Positions 9,511-16,717 of a stretch of 64,000 nt of DNA are shown here, one piece after another; position 1 is the stretch's first letter; every line of letters starts with the position of its first letter. The notes under the pieces were generated by a model. It made no database searches. It was not told the DNA's origin and was given only the letters and a program-made list of their open reading frames with translations. Source of the stretch: Candidatus Latescibacterota bacterium (GTDB lineage: Bacteria > Latescibacterota > UBA2968 > UBA8231); the NCBI GenBank assembly GCA_022827835.1, contig JAJEIO010000020.1, positions 1-64,000 of the forward strand, written 5' to 3'. The position numbers and the translations under genes are program-made.

Positions 9511-9987
9511 ATGGAACGCCTCAATCGCTTCATCGTCCACACCGTGCCTTGGCTGACGCTGGGCATGGTCTTGGTGACTTTTGTCGTCGTGATCTTGCGC
9601 TACCTCTTTGGGCGCGGCTGGGTCTGGATGCAGGAAATAGCCCTGTACATGCACGCCTTTACCTTCCTCCTCGCGGCCAGCTACACCCTCTCGCGCGACG
9701 AGCACGTCCGCGTCGATATCCTCTACCGGCCCATGGACGAACGACGCAAGGCCCTAGTCAACCTCTTGGGCAGCGCGCTGCTGCTGATCCCCTGCTGCGC
9801 GGTGCTGTTCTACCAGTCGCTGCCCTTTGTCGCCGACTCTTGGGCTGTGTTTGAAGGCTCTCAAGACGGCGGCGGCCTAGAGGCAGTCTATCTGCTCAAA
9901 ACCGCTATTCCCCTGTGCTTTGTGCTGCTGTTTTTGCAAGCCCTAGCCATCATTCGCCGCAGCGTGCAAACCCTCCGCACCCAATGA
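9511..9987 (+). CDS. dctQ: TRAP transporter small permease subunit
   Basis: A 158-residue membrane protein with four predicted transmembrane segments, the usual size for DctQ. Segments are visible as LTLGMVLVTFVVVILRYLF, an alanine/leucine-rich helix around YMHAFTFLLAASYTL, LLGSALLLIPCCAVLFY, and a C-terminal IPLCFVLLFLQALAII. The conserved region around RYLFGRGWVWMQEIA is typical of the family. I start it at ATG 9511; a TTG at 9493 would add six residues and overlap dctP. Its stop overlaps the dctM start as ATGA. Confidence 0.92.
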   Translation: MERLNRFIVHTVPWLTLGMVLVTFVVVILRYLFGRGWVWMQEIALYMHAFTFLLAASYTLSRDEHVRVDILYRPMDERRKALVNLLGSALLLIPCCAVLFYQSLPFVADSWAVFEGSQDGGGLEAVYLLKTAIPLCFVLLFLQALAIIRRSVQTLRTQ

Positions 9988-11378
9988 GCGAATTCGCGCC
10001 GCTGGCCATGTTCCTATGCACCTTCGCGGTGCTGCTATCCGGCTTCCCAGTGGCCTTTTGCCTCGCGGGTACGGCCCTCGGCTTTGCCGGCCTCGGGATC
10101 ATCACCGGCGACTTTGACGCGGCCTTTCTCTCGGCTTTGCCGGCCCGCATCTACGGCATCATGTCCAACGAGACCCTGATGGCCGTACCGCTGTTCGTCT
10201 TTATGGGGGTCGTGCTAGAGCGCTCGAAAATCGCCGAGGACCTGCTCGAAACCATGGCCCAGCTCTGCGGCAGCTTGGGCGGCGGGCTGGGAATTTCGGT
10301 TTGCCTCGTCGGCGGTCTGTTGGCAGCTTCCACCGGCATCGTCGGCGCGACGGTCGTCACCATGGGACTCATTTCGCTGCCGGCCATGCTCAAACGCGCG
10401 TACTCCCCAGCAGTTTCCACCGGCATCATCTGCGCTTCGGGGACGCTGGGCCAGATCATCCCGCCCAGCATTGTGCTGGTTATCCTCGGCGACGTGGTCT
10501 CCTCGGCGTACCAACAAGCACAACTCAAAATGGGCAATTTCGCCCCAGTCTCGGTATCGGTCGGCGACCTCTTTATGGGCGCGCTCATACCCGGCGTCGT
10601 GCTGATGGGCCTCTATATCCTCTATATAATCGCCCTCGGCCTCCTCAAGCCTTCTACCGTACCGGCCGTGCCGGCCGAGGAGCGCGCGCAAATTTTCAGC
10701 GCGGCCTTCCTCCGCCGCCTCGGCGCGGCCCTCGTCCCGCCCCTAGTCCTCATCTGCGGGGTGCTCGGCTCTATCCTCTTCGGAGTGGCCACGCCGACCG
10801 AGGCGGCTTCGGTCGGCGCGGTCGGTGCCATGCTCTTGTCGCTGGCCAAAGGCCATTTCAACCGCACCGCGCTCAAAGAAGTCATGCGCACCACCACCGA
10901 GATCAACGCCATGGTCTTCATCATCCTCATTGGCGCGAGCGTATTTTCGCTGGTCTTTCGCGGCTACGGAGGCGACGAAGCAGTCGAGGCATTTCTGACC
11001 CATGAGGCGACCGGCGGCGTGCTTGGCTCTTTCGTGTTAGTGATGGCCGTGATGTTTTTGCTCGGCTTTTTTCTCGACTTTTTCGAGATCATCTTCGTCG
11101 TCGTCCCCATCGTCGGCCCAATTCTCTTGACGATGGGCCTAGATCCGGTGTGGTTGGGCGTGATGATCGCCCTGAATTTGCAGACCTCTTTTCTCACGCC
11201 CCCATTTGGCTTCTCGCTCTTTTACTTGCGCGGCGTCGCTCCCCCTGAAATCAGCACGCCGCAAATCTACCGGGGAGTCGTGCCTTTTATCGCCATTCAG
11301 GTGCTGCTGTTAGCAGGGCTGTGGTTCGTGCCGGAACTAGCTACGTATCTGCCGGCGAAGGTGTTCGGACGCGGGTAA
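9984..11378 (+). CDS. dctM: TRAP transporter large permease subunit
   Basis: The 464-residue channel-forming subunit, with about twelve membrane segments. Family landmarks include the N-terminal SGFPVAFCLAGTAL, VPLFVFMGVVLERSKIAEDL near residue 66, GTLGQIIPPSIVLVILGD, and the C-terminal QTSFLTPPFGFSLFYLRG. The ATG at 9984 overlaps the dctQ stop by four bases, a sign of translational coupling; the frame is open upstream to 9915, but that part is the dctQ 3' end. With DctP and DctQ it forms a complete TRAP system, presumably powered by a sodium gradient. Confidence 0.96.
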   Translation: MSEFAPLAMFLCTFAVLLSGFPVAFCLAGTALGFAGLGIITGDFDAAFLSALPARIYGIMSNETLMAVPLFVFMGVVLERSKIAEDLLETMAQLCGSLGGGLGISVCLVGGLLAASTGIVGATVVTMGLISLPAMLKRAYSPAVSTGIICASGTLGQIIPPSIVLVILGDVVSSAYQQAQLKMGNFAPVSVSVGDLFMGALIPGVVLMGLYILYIIALGLLKPSTVPAVPAEERAQIFSAAFLRRLGAALVPPLVLICGVLGSILFGVATPTEAASVGAVGAMLLSLAKGHFNRTALKEVMRTTTEINAMVFIILIGASVFSLVFRGYGGDEAVEAFLTHEATGGVLGSFVLVMAVMFLLGFFLDFFEIIFVVVPIVGPILLTMGLDPVWLGVMIALNLQTSFLTPPFGFSLFYLRGVAPPEISTPQIYRGVVPFIAIQVLLLAGLWFVPELATYLPAKVFGRG

Positions 11379-11413
11379 GGTGTTCTACGAGACCAAGTGT
11401 GGGCAGAACTAAC

Positions 11414-13504
11414 TCAGAGGCGCTCTTGACCCGACGCCCTCGCCATAGTCAGCATCCCGACATAAGCGTCGTACATATTCTGAATGTTGCCCACGTAGTG
11501 CACGGGCTGGCCGCAGCGACAGAAGCCGTAGCGCGCCCGTTTGTGATACGCCGGCTTGGCAAGCAGCCGCATCGCCTGTTCCACATGGCCAAACCACTTG
11601 TCGGGATTCCACCCCTTTTCGCGCGCCAAGCGACGCGCGTCGAGCACGTGACCATAGCCGACATTGTAGGCGGCCAGCGCAAGGCGCGTCCGTTCCTCTA
11701 TGGGTATATTCGAGTCAAAGCGGTTGACCAGTTGAGACATGTACTTGACCCCCGCGTGGATATTATCTTCGGGGTCGTGCAGATCGGTAAAACCCAACTC
11801 GCGCCCAGTGACCGGCATGATCTGCATCAGCCCCCGCGCGCCGACCCAGCTAGTGGCCTGTGGATCGAATTTGGATTCTTGGTACATCTGCGCGGTAATC
11901 AACCGCCAGTCCTGACCATACTGGCGAGCGTATTTTTTTACCAGCTCATCATAGGGCGACAGGCGGCCGCTCAAATCGACCCGCAGCGAATCCTTCGCCT
12001 TGGCGATGGTGCGCTTGTTTTTGAAGTATCGCTTTTTCATCATGTTAAAAAACAAGCCGCCTTTTTCTTCTTCTACGTACTGGTTGAGCGCCGCCAGTAA
12101 AGCCGGATTGTCCTTGCGCACCGCCCACCCCAAAGACGTCGGCTTGATGCTGAAAGCCGCCTTGAGCCGGCGTCCATAGGCGAGTTCCACGTCGAGCAGA
12201 TTGGAGTCGCACAGGGTAATGTCATAGCGCCCCTCCTCGACGCCAGCCAAGATGTCTTCGGTCTCGATGGAGTCGGGCAGTGACGCGATCTGCAAACCCT
12301 CTATGGAATCGGCGAGGGCCGTTAGGGTGGTGAAAAAAGAAGAGCTTGGGCGCACGTGGATCGTGCGCCCGGCCAAGTCCGCGAGGCTGGCAATCGAATC
12401 CTCCTCGGCGCGCACGACCACCAACTCATCTACTTCGTTATAAGGCAGGGTAAACGACGTCTGCGCCCGTCGCGCCTCGGTAATGGTCATCGCCGCAGCC
12501 ACGACATCGCCTTTGCCTTCGCGCAAATACGCCAGCAGGTCGGCATGGCTGTCCGGGATGACGATATCGAGCCGCAGGTCGTGCCGATCGGCAAATTCCT
12601 TGATAAGCTCGTATTCAAAGCCCACCTGCCGGCCGCGGTGGATGAAATAGGTCAGCGCATTATTGCGGGTGATCATGCGCAACCGCCGACGCTCTTTTAA
12701 GCCGGGCAAATCGTCGGTGAAAGCCTGCTGAGACTGGCGCGTAAACTGCTGGGCGAGCAGATATTCATCGACCCTATTCTTGAGCCGCACATCATCGGGC
12801 CGCATCATCAGGGCGATCGGGCGGTTTTCGGCCACTATTAGCGGCGTAACCATGTTGTCGTAGTAGCTTTCCACCCCCCGCCACAAGTGCTCGTCGGCTA
12901 CGGTCGCTTGGTATTCGCTGCGGACGATGCCGTCGATGAGGTACTCGAGGCCGAGCTTCTCCGACGCGGTGTGAATCTGCAACGACGGCACCTGTTGCTG
13001 AATATCCGCTAGAGTCTCGTAGTGCGAGCTAGAGCGCCGGACGCCGATTGTCATTCCGGCCAAGTCCTCAATCGTCGTCGGCAGGCTGTCGCTGGCTGAA
13101 GTGATCAGATATTCATCCACGTAGAGATACGGCACAGAAAACGCCACTTGCTCCTGCCGCGCTGCTGTAATCGTCAGGCTCGCAGCGACGATATCGCCTT
13201 CGCCTTCCAGCAACTTCTGGACCATCTGGGCATAATTTTCGGCCTTTACCAGCATCAGTTCCAACTTGAATTCCTCGGCCAAGTCGCGGGCGAGGTCGTA
13301 GTCAATCGTTACCGGCTCCGCCTGCTTGGGTATATGGGCAATCGGCTCTGAGGGGACGATGACGCGCAACTTGCCGTGGGATTGCAATACCGGCAGATCG
13401 CCGATGTACTTGGGCTGTGGCGGTGCCGTCGGTTGGCTGCATTGGACAAATGTAGAAATGGCAATAAGTCCTATAGGAAGAAGCGTTCGAGTGCGAAATA
13501 ACAC
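11414..13504 (-). CDS. MltF-like lytic transglycosylase with two solute-binding domains
   Basis: A 696-residue lipoprotein (lipobox region ISTFVQCSQ). Two successive type-3 solute-binding domains are visible: the first near residues 45-260 (GKLRVIVPSEP, GEGDIVAASLTITAARQ), the second near 270-490 (RRLRMITRNNALTYF, GKGDVVAAAMTITEARR). A C-terminal SLT domain follows (catalytic Glu in YQESKFDP near residue 545, then GLMQIMP and LAAYNVGYGHV). MltF cleaves peptidoglycan glycan strands and normally has a single solute-binding domain, so the duplication is unusual. The start is GTG at 13504 because AAAGGAGGTG precedes it ideally; an in-frame TTG at 13522 overlaps that site. It converges on dctM with a 35-base gap. 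Confidence 0.9.
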   Translation of the reverse strand: MLFRTRTLLPIGLIAISTFVQCSQPTAPPQPKYIGDLPVLQSHGKLRVIVPSEPIAHIPKQAEPVTIDYDLARDLAEEFKLELMLVKAENYAQMVQKLLEGEGDIVAASLTITAARQEQVAFSVPYLYVDEYLITSASDSLPTTIEDLAGMTIGVRRSSSHYETLADIQQQVPSLQIHTASEKLGLEYLIDGIVRSEYQATVADEHLWRGVESYYDNMVTPLIVAENRPIALMMRPDDVRLKNRVDEYLLAQQFTRQSQQAFTDDLPGLKERRRLRMITRNNALTYFIHRGRQVGFEYELIKEFADRHDLRLDIVIPDSHADLLAYLREGKGDVVAAAMTITEARRAQTSFTLPYNEVDELVVVRAEEDSIASLADLAGRTIHVRPSSSFFTTLTALADSIEGLQIASLPDSIETEDILAGVEEGRYDITLCDSNLLDVELAYGRRLKAAFSIKPTSLGWAVRKDNPALLAALNQYVEEEKGGLFFNMMKKRYFKNKRTIAKAKDSLRVDLSGRLSPYDELVKKYARQYGQDWRLITAQMYQESKFDPQATSWVGARGLMQIMPVTGRELGFTDLHDPEDNIHAGVKYMSQLVNRFDSNIPIEERTRLALAAYNVGYGHVLDARRLAREKGWNPDKWFGHVEQAMRLLAKPAYHKRARYGFCRCGQPVHYVGNIQNMYDAYVGMLTMARASGQERL

Positions 13505-13565
13505 GACGCACCTCCTTTCCAAATCGGCCCGCTCAACGGGCCTCAGTAGTGTTTTAGCCTGGAAT

Positions 13566-13610
13566 AAAAAACGGCGCTAATAGGTTAAATATTGCGCCGT
13601 AGAGGTTTTT
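13566..13610. terminator. Hairpin upstream of the MltF-like gene
   Basis: ACGGCGC at 13571-13577 pairs with GCGCCGT at 13594-13600 across a 16-base loop. Runs of A (13566-13570) and T (13606-13610) flank it. It could be a weak bidirectional terminator or a leader structure of the minus-strand gene. Confidence 0.3.
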
Positions 13611-14119
13611 AGTAGATTGTCAGCTCACGGGGCAATATCATAAAAGGGTAGCTACTCCTTTACATCTTCCGCTTGTGTCTAGCAACTGAACATAAGTTCC
13701 TAAACTCGCTAGCCCTATAGATGTAACTTTGTTACTTTTAATACAACTCATAAATGTATCTTTTCAGTTGACAGTTTGATCCACTATATCTTGTGGAACA
13801 AATTTGCTTATATGCCAAAGTGTAGTATCATTCAATTATGAACGATTAATCGTTAGAAGCGACATAACAAAGAGCAGCAGTACAAACGTTACAATAAATT
13901 TACAATTTTTGTACTCTAAGTCTTCTCTCTTATCTTAACTCTGCAATGCCATAATATCTGCTCCAGCAGGCACATCCATTCCAATCCACAGCTACCAAAT
14001 CCCCATTGAACTCCACTTACTTCTTGGGCGCAATAAACTCCTTGTACCCCGCGAGCAGGTTCGCCAATAATAGAGAGGTCGGCTTTTTTCGTCAAGCAGT
14101 TTTATTCCTTTTGTGTGGC

Positions 14120-14151
14120 TTGACGCCACTTCCCTAAACGTCCTTTATATT
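14120..14151 (+). promoter_or_regulatory. Candidate promoter of the MDR/kinase genes
   Basis: TTGACG at 14120-14125 is followed by TTTATATT at 14144-14151, an 18-base spacer to TTTATA or 20 to TATATT. It lies about 50 bases before the GTG start at 14199, which has a good AAGGAGG ribosome site at 14182-14188. Confidence 0.35.
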
Positions 14152-14198
14152 TTCTCTGCTTGCTGCCAATATGGCCCATTTAAGGAGGACTACTCGCC

Positions 14199-15218
14199 GT
14201 GCTAACTCATGAACTCACCGTCGTCGAGCCGGGGCGCATCGAGGTCACCCAGACCGATCTCGATGACCACTTGCACCCCCATGAAGTATTAATAGAGACC
14301 GAATACTCCGTCGTCAGCGCCGGCACCGAAGGCGCGGGATTTACTGGCCTCGTCAAGCAGATGCCTTTCGGCGACGCCGGCCAGTATCCCCGAGGCACTG
14401 GCTACGGCAACCTCGGCCAAGTACTGCAAATCGGCGACGCGGTCGGCGGCGTGCAACCGGGCGACCGCGTCCTCTCCTTTGCCCGCCACGCTTCCATCGT
14501 CAAGACAGATGCACAGCGCATGGCGCTGCCCGTCTCGCGCGAGGCCCCCGGCCAGCACCTCGTGTTTACGCGCATGGCCGGCGTCAGCATCTCTGCCTTG
14601 CGCTCTTCTAGCGTCCAGCCCGGAGACACCGTGCTCGTAGTGGGCGGCGGCCTCGTGGGCAACTTCGCTGCCCAACTCTTCCGCTTGGCCGGTGCCGACG
14701 TCATGCTCGCGGATTTGTCCGAGTTGCGCCTACAGCAGGCGCGCGCCTGTGGCATCGAGCGCACCGTCAATCCCGGCCGCGACGATCTAGAAGAAGCGGT
14801 GCGCGACTGGACCGGCGGCGCTGGTGCCCGCATCGGCGTCGAGGCCATTGGCATCAGCGAAGTCATTGCCCAGACCGCGATGTGCGTTGCCCGCCACGGC
14901 GAACTCATCCTCCTCGGCAGCCCACGCGCCCCAGCCCATTTCGATGTTACGCCCATGCTGCTGCGCATTCACCTAGAGGCGATCCGCATGATCGGCGCCC
15001 TCGAGTGGCGCTGGCCGCAGCACGCCACCGAGCGCTGCCGCGATCTCGATTCCAATTACCGCCAGATCGCCGCGTGGATCGCCAGTGGCCAGCTCGTCGT
15101 CGGCCCCCTGCTCACCCACTTGACGTCCCCGGCAGACTGCCAACAGATGTACGAGGGACTTACCGCCAATAAAGAAGAATACCTCGGCGTAGTCTTCGAC
15201 TGGTCGCGCTTGAGTTAG
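14199..15218 (+). CDS. Zinc-independent MDR-family dehydrogenase
   Basis: A 339-residue medium-chain dehydrogenase/reductase. The GroES-like half contains EYSVVSAGTEGAGFTG and GYGNLGQVLQIGDAVGG, and the Rossmann half the nucleotide loop VLVVGGGLVGNFAAQLF near residue 146. The catalytic and structural zinc cysteines of classical alcohol dehydrogenases are missing, as in a branch often found with sugar-oxidising enzymes. The GTG start follows AAGGAGG. A carbohydrate kinase begins four bases after the stop, so oxidation of a polyol or sugar with later phosphorylation is a reasonable guess, not shown by the sequence. Confidence 0.88.
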   Translation: MLTHELTVVEPGRIEVTQTDLDDHLHPHEVLIETEYSVVSAGTEGAGFTGLVKQMPFGDAGQYPRGTGYGNLGQVLQIGDAVGGVQPGDRVLSFARHASIVKTDAQRMALPVSREAPGQHLVFTRMAGVSISALRSSSVQPGDTVLVVGGGLVGNFAAQLFRLAGADVMLADLSELRLQQARACGIERTVNPGRDDLEEAVRDWTGGAGARIGVEAIGISEVIAQTAMCVARHGELILLGSPRAPAHFDVTPMLLRIHLEAIRMIGALEWRWPQHATERCRDLDSNYRQIAAWIASGQLVVGPLLTHLTSPADCQQMYEGLTANKEEYLGVVFDWSRLS

Positions 15219-15222
15219 TTCC

Positions 15223-16680
15223 ATGTCAACGCACTACCTCGCGCTAGACATCGGCTCTACTACCGTCGTCGCCATCGTCATTGACCTCAACACCAATGCC
15301 GTCGTCGGCACAGCCAGCGCGGCCAATTCGTCCGAAGTGACCTCCGCGGCAAATAAGCGAATTAGCCGCTCGGAGTGGGACCTCGACGCGATGACCGAAC
15401 TAGCCATCGACAACGCGGCCGAGCTTGTAGCCCGCACCAACGCCCGGCCAGCAGCCATCGGCGTCACCGGGCAGCAACAGGGCCTGCAACTCCTCGACGC
15501 CGCGCTCAAGACCGTAGGTCCTTATTTTTCTTGGCAGGACCAGCGTGCTCAAGAATCTCTACCGGGCCAGCAGTACTCCTATTTAGACGCCATGGCCCAG
15601 CAAGGAGGTTCCATCGCCACCGACGGAGAGATGCCTGCCTTTGCCAATACTGGCTGCCCTCTCGTGGCTGGCCACGCTGCGCCGCACCTGTTTTGGCTGC
15701 AATCCAACAATCAGCTTCCCAGCGGCGTCAGCGGCACAGCGGCCCCTGAGTTTGTGGTATCGCGGCTAGTGGGCAAACGGCCGGTGGTCGATCCTACAGA
15801 CGCGCTCGGCTGGGGCGTCTATGACGTGACCAAACAAGCTTGGGCAGACGAGCTTATCGCCGATCTCGGCCTAGACCAGTCGCTGTTTCCCGAACTGGTC
15901 GAATCTTGTACCATGGCCGGTCCCCTGACCCCAGCAATGGCCCAAAAGTTAGGTGTATCAGCGGGCCTGCCCGTCGCCGTGGCGTCCGGCGATCACCAGT
16001 GTAGCTTTGCCGGTACGGTCGTCGATTACGCCAACACCGTGGCCGTCAACGTCGGTACTGGCGGACAAGCCGCACTGCATATCGAAGCCCCACTGCCGCG
16101 CGGCTCGCTCGAACTGCGTCCCTATATCCAGCGCGGCTATCTGCTGGCCGGCGTGGGGGCCGTCGGCGGGCGTACCTTCAGGACGCTGCGCGACTTCTTC
16201 GCCGACGCCATCTATGCCCTCGCCGATGTCCAACCCGACAGCGAGGCCCTCTACGAGCGGCTCGTATCATTAGCGGCCGATGTGCCAGCCGGTGCCGAGG
16301 GCGTGCGCGCCGATCCACTGTTTTCCGGATCGAGCAGCAGGCCACGCGCCAAAGCCGCTTTCCGCGAACTAACCGCTGCGACGCTGACTGCCGGACACTT
16401 AACGCGCGCGCTGTTGGAAGGCATGGCCGTCGAGTTAGCCGACTCGTATCGCGAGGCCATCCTACTGGGCGGTAGCGCGCGCTCCAAGTTGGTTGGCGCA
16501 GGCAACGGCATCAAGCTAAATCCCGTGCTGCGGGCGGCGTTGGAAACGGAGTTCTCCATGCCGCTGCACGTGGGCTCGCACGGCGAAGAGGCCGCCGTCG
16601 GTGCCGCGCTGTGTGCCGCGGTGGCCGACGGCGCGTTTAGCTCCATTGCCGAAGCGAGCGCGGCGTTTGCTAGTGATTAG
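15223..16680 (+). CDS. FGGY-family carbohydrate kinase
   Basis: An ATP-dependent sugar kinase of 485 residues. The first ATPase-fold half begins ALDIGSTTVVAIVID and contains IGVTGQQQGLQLLD; the second has VAVASGDHQCSFAGTV and the phosphate-binding NVGTGGQAAL, then AILLGGSARSKLVGAGNGI near the C-terminus. The GTGGQ loop and general layout recall sedoheptulokinase and xylulokinase. I cannot assign the sugar. It starts four bases after the MDR gene, and both are likely transcribed from the promoter near 14130. Confidence 0.87.
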   Translation: MSTHYLALDIGSTTVVAIVIDLNTNAVVGTASAANSSEVTSAANKRISRSEWDLDAMTELAIDNAAELVARTNARPAAIGVTGQQQGLQLLDAALKTVGPYFSWQDQRAQESLPGQQYSYLDAMAQQGGSIATDGEMPAFANTGCPLVAGHAAPHLFWLQSNNQLPSGVSGTAAPEFVVSRLVGKRPVVDPTDALGWGVYDVTKQAWADELIADLGLDQSLFPELVESCTMAGPLTPAMAQKLGVSAGLPVAVASGDHQCSFAGTVVDYANTVAVNVGTGGQAALHIEAPLPRGSLELRPYIQRGYLLAGVGAVGGRTFRTLRDFFADAIYALADVQPDSEALYERLVSLAADVPAGAEGVRADPLFSGSSSRPRAKAAFRELTAATLTAGHLTRALLEGMAVELADSYREAILLGGSARSKLVGAGNGIKLNPVLRAALETEFSMPLHVGSHGEEAAVGAALCAAVADGAFSSIAEASAAFASD

Positions 16681-16717
16681 ATTTCCCATTTCCCATCCCC
16701 AAAGACAGGAGTCTTAG

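Larger units (their letters stand above)
13523..14198. other. AT-rich intergenic region of about 680 bases
   Basis: It separates the divergent MltF-like and MDR genes and is clearly richer in A and T than either. I see no intact gene. It holds a hairpin at 13571-13600, a 25-codon open stretch on the minus strand at 14017-14091 that looks like a coding remnant (reading LLANLLAGYKEFIAPKK before its stop), and a candidate promoter at its right end. Confidence 0.6.
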
